This document shows, piece by piece, positions 25,810-35,676 of a stretch of 64,000 nt of DNA (its first letter is position 1; the number at the start of each line of letters is the position of its first letter). Made by a program: the position numbers and the translations under genes. The notes beneath the pieces are model-generated. The model was not told where the DNA came from, made no database searches, and worked only from the letters and a program-made list of their open reading frames with translations. Source of the stretch: Senimuribacter sp049852125 (GTDB lineage Bacteria > Bacillota > Clostridia > Peptostreptococcales > Anaerovoracaceae); NCBI RefSeq assembly GCF_049852125.1, contig NZ_CP187532.1:2542001-2606000 (forward strand), in the 5' to 3' direction.

Positions 25810-27015
25810 CTACTTTGCCTTAGTCCTATCTACACTTGCAATAATAATTACAGCCCCTAACGCAGTCGCTGCTGTCGCCACCAACGTTAACATCTTAGCT
25901 CCGCTAATATCCAGAATAACCCCGCCGATCAGACTGGAAACCATACTGGTAACAGTAACCATTGTGGTAAAGAAAGCTTGTCCCTTTACCGCTTCCCCTC
26001 TGCTCATAATCTCATTGATAAAGTTCACCATTGCCGGAAGAAATAGTCCAAAAGACACCAATTGGAACAGCTGAGCGATATAAACCATAGCAACATTCGT
26101 CGCAATATAACACATAGCGATTTTAACAGTAAACCCTACAGCCGCAACCTTCAACAAAAACTCACAGGTAAACCGTTTTCTCAACAGATCAAAGCCTACC
26201 ATTGCCGGAATTTCCAGAAATGCCATTACTGACAAAATACGACCCATATCCTCACTGTCTCCACCTACATCATTGACAATCTGTATCATATAATTGTTCA
26301 GCACCTGATTGCTGAAATAGAGCCCGATCACACCAACATTGACGAATACAAAGATCTTGTTCCGCAGAACAAAGTCTTTCAGATTTATTTCCGGTTCATC
26401 CAAGCTATCACTGTTCTCTTGACGCAAATCTATTTGCCGATTTTCAGCCTTAGCCTTGTCATAATGCCGCTTCGTTACAATAAGACTGATCAGCATCATA
26501 AGAAGAACAGCCTCACCGCTTATCGTTAAAGCCTCTACCCCGCATCGCTCAACTAGAGTTCCCATTACCGCCATCAAAGCGGAATAACAAAGCGAACCGA
26601 TACTTCTCGCTACGCCAAAGCTGACATGGTATCCGCTCTCACACAATTTGAAGCTAAGAGAATTGAGTAAAGGCTGCAATATTGTATGCCATGCTAACAG
26701 CAGAATAAAGATCACTGTCAACGCCAGACTCTTTCGCTGTATGATGCAAAGGCCTACTGTCATAGCCATCATCATAACCGTCATCAACTGCGTGATACCA
26801 ATAAGAGAAATTTTTTTACTCCGGTCTGCAAAATCTGCCATAAGTGGTTGCATAATTACAGCTACAATATTCCCAACAGCCAGCACGATACCAATTTCCG
26901 AGTTAGAATAGCCTCTTGCTAACAAAAAAACTGATGCGAAGCTGCCTACAACGCCATAAAACATCCAAAACGCACCCTGAATACACGCATATTCAAAATT
27001 AAGTAGCTTTCCCAT
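25810..27015 (-). CDS. Major facilitator superfamily transporter
   Basis: A 401-aa transporter with twelve predicted helices and the loop-2 motif DFADRSKKISLIG between TM2 and TM3. The ARGYSNSEIGIVLAVGNIVAVIMQPLMAD start is typical of the LacY/nucleoside-H+ symporter-like MFS_1 branch. A charged central loop (AENRQIDLRQENSDSLDEPE) separates the halves. It is 26 bp downstream of the solute-binding protein gene, so ligand or substrate may be shared (inference). Confidence 0.82.
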   Translation of the reverse strand: MGKLLNFEYACIQGAFWMFYGVVGSFASVFLLARGYSNSEIGIVLAVGNIVAVIMQPLMADFADRSKKISLIGITQLMTVMMMAMTVGLCIIQRKSLALTVIFILLLAWHTILQPLLNSLSFKLCESGYHVSFGVARSIGSLCYSALMAVMGTLVERCGVEALTISGEAVLLMMLISLIVTKRHYDKAKAENRQIDLRQENSDSLDEPEINLKDFVLRNKIFVFVNVGVIGLYFSNQVLNNYMIQIVNDVGGDSEDMGRILSVMAFLEIPAMVGFDLLRKRFTCEFLLKVAAVGFTVKIAMCYIATNVAMVYIAQLFQLVSFGLFLPAMVNFINEIMSRGEAVKGQAFFTTMVTVTSMVSSLIGGVILDISGAKMLTLVATAATALGAVIIIASVDRTKAK

Positions 27016-27041
27016 ACTTATTCCTCCCTTACAGAACCCTT

Positions 27042-28358
27042 TTATTTCTTCAAAGACGCTTCCTGCAGCTTATCAAACTCTGCCATACATTCGTCGACGG
27101 TCGCGCCATTTAACAGCTTACGTACAATCAGGCAAGTGTTGCCCCACTGCTCCACCTTCATGCCAGCATTAGAGCCCAACACAAAAACATTTTCCTCAAT
27201 ACGGTCGTTGAGCGGCTTCAGTTCAGGAGCACACGTGGCCTTAATATTTTTAGACGGGGAAATCACCTGGTTAATCTCTGTATACAGCTGCAACGCCTCA
27301 TCGGAAAGAATCACGTCTAAAAGCTTTATGGTATCTTCCTGATGCGCCGCGTTTACACCGACGCCATAGCCTGTCATCGGCATCACCGGCATCTGCCCGC
27401 GATTACTCGGAAAACCAATCACAGTCATGTTAAAGTCCGTTTTTCCATATGCCGTCTCTGTATTTGCCGCGCCCCAGTACGCCATAACAATAGGCGTTTT
27501 CTGCGCTAAAAAATCCTCCCGTTCCCCTTCTATAGCTTCGCTCACATACGCCTTCTTTGCATCGATATAGCCCAGATCTATCATTTTTTTCAGAAATTCA
27601 AAGCCAGGGCGCATGTAATCGCTGTATTTGCGTTCCCCGCTGTTCAGCGCCGCAATTTCCGCTTCTGTATTCCCACCGTTATACAAATCCGCATACGCCT
27701 GTGCAAATACAAAGGTTTCCAGCCACCAGCGGTTTGCACCCACCGGCGTTTCAATGCCACTTTTCTTAAATACTCTGCAGCATTCCAAAAATTCCTCTGG
27801 CGTTTCTGGCAGCTTCAGCTTATAGCGCTTAAACATATCCTGATTGAGAAACAGACCATAAGCGACCACTTCCTGCGGAATCGCAACCAGTTTCCCATTC
27901 ACTGTATTGGCAGTCCGCACCACGTCGCGCAGATTCTTTGCTGCTTCCAGCCCTGACAAATCTACAAGCTTCCCTTCTTCTCCCAGAGTCTGAATTGTAT
28001 CCGGATTCAACAGGTACAAATCGTCCATATCATTACGGGCTCTGGCAAGGGCCACATCGTCATAAGTTTTATCCTGATAATTCTCTGCTGTATAAGTGAT
28101 ATAGTTTACTGTTACACCAAGTCTTTCCTCTGCCATGTGGAGCGTTTTTTCCGCGGCGCTTCTCGCCACATTTTCCGCATTAGGCGCCGTCTTTTCCATA
28201 GGGCTGTACAAATTCACGACACGATCATTATTCTCGTTCGATTCTATCAAATTTACATCCGAATCTTCGTCTCCGCAAGCTACAGCAGCAAAGACCATAC
28301 TCGCCGCCAGGCATACGGAAATGCACATTCTTGCAAATTGCTTTCGTTTCATTTTCAT
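27042..28358 (-). CDS. Orphan extracellular solute-binding lipoprotein (family 1)
   Basis: A 438-aa ABC-type binding protein. The signal peptide ends in a lipobox AAVACG (Cys near residue 28), followed by a sugar-binding-protein fold with DDLYLLNPDTIQTLGEEGKLVDLSG and the Trp-rich GANRWWLETFVFAQAYADLYNG. No permease or ATPase genes are near. It lies 9 bp after the hybrid kinase gene in the same operon, as in systems where a binding protein presents a ligand to a kinase sensor. An MFS gene follows. The ligand is unknown. Confidence 0.8.
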   Translation of the reverse strand: MKMKRKQFARMCISVCLAASMVFAAVACGDEDSDVNLIESNENNDRVVNLYSPMEKTAPNAENVARSAAEKTLHMAEERLGVTVNYITYTAENYQDKTYDDVALARARNDMDDLYLLNPDTIQTLGEEGKLVDLSGLEAAKNLRDVVRTANTVNGKLVAIPQEVVAYGLFLNQDMFKRYKLKLPETPEEFLECCRVFKKSGIETPVGANRWWLETFVFAQAYADLYNGGNTEAEIAALNSGERKYSDYMRPGFEFLKKMIDLGYIDAKKAYVSEAIEGEREDFLAQKTPIVMAYWGAANTETAYGKTDFNMTVIGFPSNRGQMPVMPMTGYGVGVNAAHQEDTIKLLDVILSDEALQLYTEINQVISPSKNIKATCAPELKPLNDRIEENVFVLGSNAGMKVEQWGNTCLIVRKLLNGATVDECMAEFDKLQEASLKK

Positions 28359-28367
28359 GATTCTTTC

Positions 28368-30572
28368 TTACCCCTCAGTATTTTTATCAGTACCCTTCCT
28401 CACATATTGACGAACTACCCTTTTCAAAAGGTCTATATCAATCGGCTTTGTAAGATGACTGCTCATTCCCGCCTGCAGCGCCTCTTTCTCATCCTCCACA
28501 AAAGCATTTGCTGTCATAGCGATAATCGGAATCTCCCGCGCGTCATTACGCGGCAGCGCCCGAATCGCTTTCGTTGCCTCATAACCGTTCATCACCGGCA
28601 TCTGCACATCCATGAGAATCGCGTCAAATTCACCTTCCCGCGATGTCTCAAAGCGCTCCAAAACCAACCTGCCGTTTTCAACAATTTCACAAGCCGCACC
28701 CTCTATATTCAAAATCTCAAACAAAATTTCCGCATTAATCTCATTGTCTTCAGCAGCAAGAAAATGCAATCCCTGTAAGCTATAAATTTCTTCAGATTCC
28801 GCAAACTCAGCGCCTTGTATCACAGTCTCCTGTGTTTCCGATACACGAAGCGTCATTTCCACCCTGAACAAACTGCCCTTATCAGGTTCGCTGAACACTT
28901 CGATGGTTCCGTCCATGAGCTCTACCAGATTTTTAGTAATCGCCATACCGAGTCCAGTGCCCTGAATTTTATTGGTCGTACTGTTTTCAGCTCTTGTAAA
29001 TACATCAAAAATCGTCTGCAGGTAATCCTGCGACATGCCGTAACCGTCGTCCTCCACTTCGATACGAATCCGTTCAAATTGACAATCCTGCTGCTCCAGT
29101 CCGGATATTCGCAGCCAGATATGTCCACCCTCCGGCGTATACTTAACCGCATTGGATAAAAGATTCATCAGAATCTGATTGATTCTCGTCTCATCACCGA
29201 TAAGACAGGTATGTTCAATCCCACTAATTTCCATGCGGAAGTCCTGCGCTTTCGCCATGGCCATCGGACGGATCATCGCATCTACAGACGCAATCAAATT
29301 CTGCACCGTAAATACATCCTCCGTCAGCGCCAACTTTCCGCTTTCAATCTTAGAAACCTCCAGAATATCATTGATAATACCCAACAAATACTGACCAGAA
29401 GCCTTAATTTTTGCTGTGTATTCCTGCACTTTATCCGGATTTTCCACTTCCTTTTCCAACAGCGTAGTAAATCCAAGCACCGCATTCATCGGCGTACGGA
29501 TATCGTGGGACATATTGGAAAGAAATACGGTCTTAGCGTTGCTGGCAAGCTCTGCCGCGTGAATCGCCTTCATCAGCTGTTGATTATGCCGTTCTCTTTC
29601 CTTCTCGCGTTCCCTTAAATTCTTCTTTTGCTGTCTTTGATTCAAATAATATAACGTACAGCAGATGAAAAAGGCAATCAGCATCACCATTACCACGATG
29701 AAAATATTATAATTTACTGTCCGTCCCTCCTGCTGAACGGCCTCTGTCGGCACGTAGCCGATCAAGCAGATTGTACCATCGTTTATCATCCAGATAAAAT
29801 TCAACGCGTTTTTGCCCTGAATATCATGATAAAACATCATATTCTTTTTTTGCTGTACGCACCTTTTGATTTCGTCTCGAAGGGTCTCTTTCTCAATCTC
29901 ATTGGCCCTGTAAAAATCCTCCAGGTTCAAATGTCCCGCGTTTCGTTCTCCCATCCCCTTCGGCTTCAATACAAACCGCTCAGTTTTTGCATCCATGATA
30001 TAGAACATGGCCTGTTTGTTATAAAATCCGTCCGGCAAAGATTTGTCAAGAGAATCATAGGTATACTCCGCATAAAGCATACCTATTTCTCTGCCGTCCT
30101 TTACTATAGGGCATTTCATCGTATATGCCCATGCTCCCATATAATTTATGTAAGAATGCGATACCGCAATCCCGTCTGCGATTTCGCGGGAAGAAAAGAT
30201 CATACCTTCCTCGGAAAACACTTCTCCGGTACTGGAAACGCCTTCTGTCTCTCCCACATGAATCAAAGAAAGCTTCACTATGGTCTCACTTTTGCGGTAG
30301 GTCCGAATATAGTTTTCCGGATTTTCTGCCACAGCAATTTCCCGCGCCATTAGTTTCTGAAACTCCGCTTCCTTATTCCAGATGGACTCTATGGTACACT
30401 TGATCAAATCCAGACTCTCGTTCAAATTCCGCGTTGCCGCCGCAGACATCTCTTTCGATATCTTCCAAGACACCGAAAAAACAACACCTCCCAATATACA
30501 AAAAACAAGTATCATGGGAAGCAGCAAAGACATTTTTTTCTCTGTTCTATTGTTCGCTTTCTTTTCCTTCAT
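28368..30572 (-). CDS. Hybrid sensor histidine kinase/response regulator
   Basis: A 734-aa membrane protein: TM1 about 15-36, an extracellular sensor of ~250 residues (dCache/single-cache-like, with RTYRKSETIVKLSLIHVGE), TM2 about 288-310, a coiled linker, phospho-acceptor His356 in FLSNMSHDIRTPMNAVLGF, a HATPase domain with VEDDGYGMSQDYLQTIFDVFTRAE and GTGLGMAITKNLVELM, and a C-terminal receiver (DAILMDVQMPVMNGYEATKAI). No DNA-binding output domain is fused or adjacent, so the output path is unclear. It is co-transcribed with an orphan solute-binding lipoprotein. Confidence 0.9.
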   Translation of the reverse strand: MKEKKANNRTEKKMSLLLPMILVFCILGGVVFSVSWKISKEMSAAATRNLNESLDLIKCTIESIWNKEAEFQKLMAREIAVAENPENYIRTYRKSETIVKLSLIHVGETEGVSSTGEVFSEEGMIFSSREIADGIAVSHSYINYMGAWAYTMKCPIVKDGREIGMLYAEYTYDSLDKSLPDGFYNKQAMFYIMDAKTERFVLKPKGMGERNAGHLNLEDFYRANEIEKETLRDEIKRCVQQKKNMMFYHDIQGKNALNFIWMINDGTICLIGYVPTEAVQQEGRTVNYNIFIVVMVMLIAFFICCTLYYLNQRQQKKNLREREKERERHNQQLMKAIHAAELASNAKTVFLSNMSHDIRTPMNAVLGFTTLLEKEVENPDKVQEYTAKIKASGQYLLGIINDILEVSKIESGKLALTEDVFTVQNLIASVDAMIRPMAMAKAQDFRMEISGIEHTCLIGDETRINQILMNLLSNAVKYTPEGGHIWLRISGLEQQDCQFERIRIEVEDDGYGMSQDYLQTIFDVFTRAENSTTNKIQGTGLGMAITKNLVELMDGTIEVFSEPDKGSLFRVEMTLRVSETQETVIQGAEFAESEEIYSLQGLHFLAAEDNEINAEILFEILNIEGAACEIVENGRLVLERFETSREGEFDAILMDVQMPVMNGYEATKAIRALPRNDAREIPIIAMTANAFVEDEKEALQAGMSSHLTKPIDIDLLKRVVRQYVRKGTDKNTEG

Positions 30573-30730
30573 TCCAATTAGTTAACTATTTATTATTTCT
30601 CAGTTCTGCATACTATTTTCTCTGGTTTCATTATAAACATATTTCGCGCGGTTCGCAATAACAATATTCCGAATGTACATATGCTGACACTGCTCTTTAT
30701 GTCATTCATACTGCCAGAAACCTCGGCAGC

Positions 30731-30769
30731 AAAAAAAGAAACAATCCCCTGATCAATGCAAGGGACTGC
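30731..30769 (-). terminator. Terminator of ppdK
   Basis: Imperfect stem CAGTCCCT / AGGGGATTG around a ~10-nt loop, followed by TTTCTTTTTTT on the minus strand, about 25 nt after the ppdK stop. Confidence 0.6.
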
Positions 30770-30794
30770 CTCCTTTTGGTATTATATTTATGCG

Positions 30795-33425
30795 TTATTT
30801 CTCTGTCGTCTCTTTAATCGCCGCCTGCGCCGCCGCAATTCTTGCAATTGGAACGCGATACGGTGAACAGGACACGTAATCAAGTCCCGTTCTGTGGCAA
30901 AATTCAATGCTTCTTGGATCACCGCCATGCTCGCCGCAGATACCCAGCTTGATATTCGGACGGGTCTGTCTACCCTTTTCCACTGCCATCTGCACCAACA
31001 AGCCTACGCCGTCCTGATCGATGGTCTGGAATGGGTCATCAGATAAAATGCCTTTATCCACATATTCTTTAATCAGTTTTCCTGTATCGTCACGGGAGAA
31101 ACCAAAGGTCATCTGGGTCAAGTCGTTGGTACCGAAGGAGAAGAATTCTGCTTCCTCTGCTATCTCATCTGCCGTCAAAGCAGCCCTAGGTACTTCAATC
31201 ATGGTACCGATATGATACTTCATCTGGCTTCCCGCTTCCGCCTTGCACGCGTCTGCGGTTTTTACAACGGTTGCTTTTACATCGGCGATTTCAGCCTTGC
31301 TGCCCACCAGCGGAATCATGATTTCGGGCACGATATCCACGCCTTTTTCCGCAGCAACTTCAATTGCCGCTTCCATAATAGCGCGGGTCTGCATTTCCGC
31401 GATTTCCGGATAGGTCACAGCAAGTCTGCAGCCGCGGTGTCCCAGCATCGGATTGAACTCATGGAGTTCAGCAGCTGTCTGCGCCAGTTTTTCATACGGA
31501 ATACCGGTATGGGCTGCAAGCGCTCTGGTGTCTTCCTCGGTCTGCGGCAGGAATTCGTGAAGCGGCGGATCGAGCAGACGAATGGTCACCGGTTTATCTT
31601 CCATGACCTCGTACATACCCTTAAAGTCGGATTTCTGGAATGGAAGCAGCTTCGCCAGCGCCGTTCTTCTCTCCTCCTCTGTCTCAGCCAAAATCATCTG
31701 GCGGATGGCAGGAATTCGTTCTTCCTCAAAAAACATGTGCTCTGTTCTGCAAAGACCGATTCCCTCCGCGCCAAACGCCAGCGCCTGCGCCGCGTCCTTC
31801 GGATTGTCCGCGTTGGTACGTACTTTCAGCTTACGGATTTCGTCCGCCCAGTTCATAACAGTTCCAAAATCTCCGGAAAGCTCCGGCTGAACGGTTCCAA
31901 TCTGTCCTCTATATACCGTACCGGCAGAACCGTTAAGGGAGATATAATCCCCTTCCTCAAGTCGGTCGTCTTTAATTGTCAGCGTTTTGCCTGCTTCGTC
32001 TACAATAATTTCTGAGCAGCCTGCCACGCAGCACTTGCCCATACCTCTTGCTACAACTGCCGCATGACTGGTCATTCCGCCTCTGGCTGTCAAAATACCT
32101 TCAGCCGCAACCATACCGGCGAGATCCTCCGGCGAAGTTTCCTGCCTTACCAGTATCGCCTTTTCGCCTGCTGCAACTGCTGCCTCCGCGTCAACTGCCG
32201 TAAAATAGATTCTGCCTGTGGCAGCGCCTGGTGATGCCGGAAGTCCTTTCGCAAGCACCTCTGCATTTTTCTCCGCCTTTGCGTCAAAGGTCGGGTGCAG
32301 CAACTGATCAATCTGTGCAGGATCGATACGTTCTACAGCAGTTTCCTTGGTAATCAGACCCTCCGCTACCATATCTACCGCAACCTTAATAGCAGAAACT
32401 GCCGTCCGTTTTGCCGCTCTGGTCTGCAGCATGAAAAGCTTCCCTCTCTCTACGGTAAACTCCATGTCCTGCATATCTTTATAGTGTTTTTCCAAAATTT
32501 CCGCGATGCGGGCAAAATCTTTGTATACTTCAGGGAAAGCTTCCGCCATTTCCGCAATCGGCTTCGGCGTACGGATTCCCGCGACAACGTCTTCACCCTG
32601 GGCGTTCACCAAAAATTCTCCGTAAAGCTGATTATTTCCGGTCGCCGGATCTCTGGTAAAGGCAACGCCCGTTCCGGAAGTATCTCCCATGTTGCCGAAT
32701 ACCATAGACTGCACGTTGACCGCTGTACCCAGCTTGTCGGAAATCCGATTCAGCTTTCTGTAAAGGATGGCTCTGTCGTTATTCCAGGAGCGGAACACCG
32801 CCTTGATGGCTTCCATCAGCTGCTCTTTCGGCTCCTGCGGAAAATCTCTGCCTACGGCTTTTTTCACCAATGCCTTATAGCCTGAAATAACTTCCTTCAG
32901 ATCATCCGTAGTCAGATCTACGTCAAATTCTGCGCCGGTCTTCTCTTTTTGACCATCAAAAATAATGTCGAATTCGCTTTTCGGAATCTCCAGCACCACG
33001 TCTCCGAACATCTGAATAAAACGACGATAGCTGTCGTAAGCAAAACGATCGTTTTCTGTCAGTCTCGCCAGGCTTTCTACTGTTTCGTCATTGAGCCCCA
33101 AATTCAAGATGGTATCCATCATGCCGGGCATGGAGAATACAGAGCCGGATCGTACAGAAACCAGCAGCGGATTTTCTTTGTCTCCGAATTTCTTCTCTGT
33201 TACCGCTTCCAGCTCCGCCAGTTTCTCATAAATCTCGGCGATAATATCTTCGCCGATCATACGGCCTTCTTCATAGTACCGGGTGCAGGCTTCTGTCGTT
33301 ACCGTAAAACCGTAAGGAACCGGCAGGCCAATTCTGGTCATCTCTGCCAAATTTGCGCCTTTACCTCCCAGAAGGCTCCGCATGTCCTTAGATCCTTCAC
33401 TGAATGAATAAACAAATTTTCCCAT
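30795..33425 (-). CDS. ppdK: Pyruvate, phosphate dikinase
   Basis: Interconverts pyruvate + ATP + Pi and PEP + AMP + PPi, central to carbon flow in anaerobes. The 876-aa full-length enzyme shows the N-terminal ATP-grasp part (LLGGKGANLAEMTRIGLPVPYGFTVTTEAC), the phospho-carrier His in GGMTSHAAVVARGMGKCCV (near residue 453) and the C-terminal PEP/pyruvate barrel with FGTNDLTQMTFGFSRDD and the catalytic Cys region GICGEHGGDP. Length matches the family (about 875). A probable promoter is at 33492-33520. It is a single-gene unit. Confidence 0.97.
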   Translation of the reverse strand: MGKFVYSFSEGSKDMRSLLGGKGANLAEMTRIGLPVPYGFTVTTEACTRYYEEGRMIGEDIIAEIYEKLAELEAVTEKKFGDKENPLLVSVRSGSVFSMPGMMDTILNLGLNDETVESLARLTENDRFAYDSYRRFIQMFGDVVLEIPKSEFDIIFDGQKEKTGAEFDVDLTTDDLKEVISGYKALVKKAVGRDFPQEPKEQLMEAIKAVFRSWNNDRAILYRKLNRISDKLGTAVNVQSMVFGNMGDTSGTGVAFTRDPATGNNQLYGEFLVNAQGEDVVAGIRTPKPIAEMAEAFPEVYKDFARIAEILEKHYKDMQDMEFTVERGKLFMLQTRAAKRTAVSAIKVAVDMVAEGLITKETAVERIDPAQIDQLLHPTFDAKAEKNAEVLAKGLPASPGAATGRIYFTAVDAEAAVAAGEKAILVRQETSPEDLAGMVAAEGILTARGGMTSHAAVVARGMGKCCVAGCSEIIVDEAGKTLTIKDDRLEEGDYISLNGSAGTVYRGQIGTVQPELSGDFGTVMNWADEIRKLKVRTNADNPKDAAQALAFGAEGIGLCRTEHMFFEEERIPAIRQMILAETEEERRTALAKLLPFQKSDFKGMYEVMEDKPVTIRLLDPPLHEFLPQTEEDTRALAAHTGIPYEKLAQTAAELHEFNPMLGHRGCRLAVTYPEIAEMQTRAIMEAAIEVAAEKGVDIVPEIMIPLVGSKAEIADVKATVVKTADACKAEAGSQMKYHIGTMIEVPRAALTADEIAEEAEFFSFGTNDLTQMTFGFSRDDTGKLIKEYVDKGILSDDPFQTIDQDGVGLLVQMAVEKGRQTRPNIKLGICGEHGGDPRSIEFCHRTGLDYVSCSPYRVPIARIAAAQAAIKETTEK

Positions 33426-33491
33426 ATGTTTTCCTTTCCCGCGTACTGTCTCCTACCTCTCCCTGACGCTTTATCATTTATATTTGCCTAC

Positions 33492-33520
33492 ATTCTAATC
33501 TCAGCATATGATAAAAACAA
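33492..33520 (-). promoter_or_regulatory. Probable ppdK promoter
   Basis: On the minus strand TTGTTT and TAGAAT are 17 nt apart, about 70 nt before the ppdK start codon. Confidence 0.45.
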
Positions 33521-33607
33521 GGGATTCATGAGAAGTCCTTAGAAAAGAAAGAATTTTTAATATATACTTAAAAAATGAAACCGAGACTATGCAGTAAACA
33601 TTACCCC

Positions 33608-35032
33608 TCATCTAATCCCAAACCCGTGATCCAGCGGTCCACTGCCTTCTCCCAGATCCAACATCGCCGATAATACCTCGGAAATGTACTCCTTGGCGCC
33701 ATTAATCGCTTCCGCTAAGGAATATCCCTTCGCCAATCTTGCAGCGATAGCGCTGGATAACGTACAACCGGTGCCATGGGTATTTTTATTATCAATGCGA
33801 GCGCCTCTAAACCACCGCAGCTCCCGGCCGTCATACAGAAGATCATCTGCATCATGCACCTGATGTCCTCCCTTAACCAGAACACAGCAGCCATACCGCT
33901 GCCAGATGATTTTTGCTGCCGTTTCCATATCCCCGGCGTCACAAATATCTATTTTCGCCAACACTGCCGCTTCCGGAATATTCGGCGTAACTACCGCGGC
34001 CATAGGAAGCAACTCCCGGCAAAGGGTTTCCGCCGCGTGATCTGCAAGGAGCTTCGCCCCGCTGGTAGATACCATAACCGGATCTACCACAATATTAGAC
34101 GCGTGATAAAATCGAAGCCGTTCCCCAATCGTTTCTATCAGCGCGGGAGAAGATACCATGCCGATCTTTACCGCGTCTGGCCTAATATCCGTAAACACCG
34201 CGTCGATCTGCTTCGCCAGAAAATCAGGCGTCACATCCATAATACCCGAAATCCCCTTTGTATTCTGAGCCGTCAAAGCAGTAATGGCGCTCATCGCATA
34301 TACACCGTTTGCCAGCATAGTCTTAATGTCAGCCTGTATACCTGCCCCGCCGCTGCAGTCACTACCGGCAATCGTCAAAGTCGTATGCCGTCCCAGAGAA
34401 AAATCCCGCAAATCTCGCACATAGATATCTGAAAGCCGCTGGATCTCCTCCTGATCCTTTTCACTGACTGCATCGTAGACCCCCACCGTGCGAAGTCCCG
34501 CCGCGCCAGCAGTTTTGATCGAGTAAAGACCGTCTTCAAAGAGCCAGGTCTCCGCAGGAGAAGTTCCCAAGACCCGCATAGCCTCATAAAAAATTACAGG
34601 CTCCGATTTGCTCGCGCCCACTTCTCCGCAGGTTAAAATCGTATCGAAATAATCTGTGTATCCCAGTCGATCAAAAGCAGCCAAAATGCAGTATCTTTCT
34701 GTCGATGTCGCGATAGCCATAGGAACGCCGGCCGCCTTCAGCTCCTCCAACAATTCCCGCGCTCCTGGCTTAAAATCAGCTTCTTCAAAATAATAGTTTT
34801 CTACTACCCCATTGATGCCCCGTCTGATCTCATCCACAGACTGGGACAGTCCATAGCGCTCCTTCAGGTATACCGCTCCCATTTGTACAGTCATTGCAAA
34901 GAGCTTATCGCCTAAATTCGGTTCTGCCTCAATACCCAGAGATGCCAGATAGGTAGCGCCCGAATCAGTCCACACATGCATCGTATCCAGCAAAGTACCG
35001 TCTACATCGAAAATCACGCCTTTTATGTTCAT
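33608..35032 (-). CDS. thiD: HAD phosphatase - ThiD (HMP/HMP-P kinase) fusion
   Basis: Two enzymes in one 474-aa chain. Residues 1-~212 are a beta-phosphoglucomutase-type HAD hydrolase (DVDGTLLDT with nucleophile Asp9 and Asp11, AIATSTERYC, FEDGLYSIKTA). Residues ~217-474 are ThiD, which phosphorylates hydroxymethylpyrimidine twice: TIAGSDCSGGAGIQADIKTM at the start and anion-hole NTHGTGCTLSSAIAA near the end. ThiD alone is about 260 aa. The fused HAD may dephosphorylate a pyrimidine or thiamine phosphate (inference). It overlaps the thiE stop by 1 bp and is last in the thiamine salvage operon. Confidence 0.9.
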   Translation of the reverse strand: MNIKGVIFDVDGTLLDTMHVWTDSGATYLASLGIEAEPNLGDKLFAMTVQMGAVYLKERYGLSQSVDEIRRGINGVVENYYFEEADFKPGARELLEELKAAGVPMAIATSTERYCILAAFDRLGYTDYFDTILTCGEVGASKSEPVIFYEAMRVLGTSPAETWLFEDGLYSIKTAGAAGLRTVGVYDAVSEKDQEEIQRLSDIYVRDLRDFSLGRHTTLTIAGSDCSGGAGIQADIKTMLANGVYAMSAITALTAQNTKGISGIMDVTPDFLAKQIDAVFTDIRPDAVKIGMVSSPALIETIGERLRFYHASNIVVDPVMVSTSGAKLLADHAAETLCRELLPMAAVVTPNIPEAAVLAKIDICDAGDMETAAKIIWQRYGCCVLVKGGHQVHDADDLLYDGRELRWFRGARIDNKNTHGTGCTLSSAIAARLAKGYSLAEAINGAKEYISEVLSAMLDLGEGSGPLDHGFGIR

Positions 35033-35676
35033 TACTTTTCTACCATTTCCTTTGTTACTTCTTTTAGAACCTGTGCGGCATTTTGAATATCGTCCGCGCC
35101 AAAAATCGCGCTGATTACCGCAATCCCGGAAAGCCCGTTTCCGGCCAGAATCGGCACATTGTCTATAGTTATGCCGCCGATGGCAACTGCAGGAATGTTC
35201 ACAGCCCGGCAGATATCGCGAACCGTCTGATGCTCTACCTCCGCCGCATCATCCTTAGAACTTGTCACAAAAACTGCACCGATTCCCAGATAATCCGCTC
35301 CCTTTTCCTGTGCAGCCAGGGCCTGTTCTACAGTCTGTGTTGAAACACCCAGAATCTTATCCGGTCCAATCATAGAACGTACATCGCCTGCCTCCATATC
35401 ACCCTGCCCCACATGGACACCGTCAGCATCAATCTCCACAGCCAGCTTCACATTATCATTGATAACAAAAGGCACCCCGTAACCGCGGCAAAGCTTCTGT
35501 ATCTCTCGCGCTTCTTCAAGAAAAGCCGTTTCGTCCAGGTCCTTCTCCCTTAGCTGAACAAAGGTAACCCCTCCCTTCAGCGCCTTTTCAACCTGATCAT
35601 AAAGCCGTTCATCCTCCTTGAGCCAATGCCTGTCCGTAACCGCATACAGCAGAAGGTCCTTCTCATCTAATCTCAT
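35032..35676 (-). CDS. thiE: Thiamine-phosphate synthase
   Basis: Joins HMP-PP to hydroxyethylthiazole phosphate to make thiamine phosphate. A TIM barrel of 214 aa with TFVQLREKDLDE, the pyrophosphate-binding PFVINDNVKLAVEIDADGVHVGQGD, GVSTQTVEQALAAQEKGADYLGIGAVFVT and IPAVAIGGITIDNV. The start at 35674-35676 (MRLDEKDLLLYAVTD) follows GAAAGGAGC and lies inside the end of thiM (14-bp overlap). An upstream in-frame start has no site. Confidence 0.95.
   Translation of the reverse strand: MRLDEKDLLLYAVTDRHWLKEDERLYDQVEKALKGGVTFVQLREKDLDETAFLEEAREIQKLCRGYGVPFVINDNVKLAVEIDADGVHVGQGDMEAGDVRSMIGPDKILGVSTQTVEQALAAQEKGADYLGIGAVFVTSSKDDAAEVEHQTVRDICRAVNIPAVAIGGITIDNVPILAGNGLSGIAVISAIFGADDIQNAAQVLKEVTKEMVEK

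Noticed and set aside
31212..32015. 267-aa plus-strand frame
   Set aside because: Antisense shadow of the high-confidence ppdK gene.
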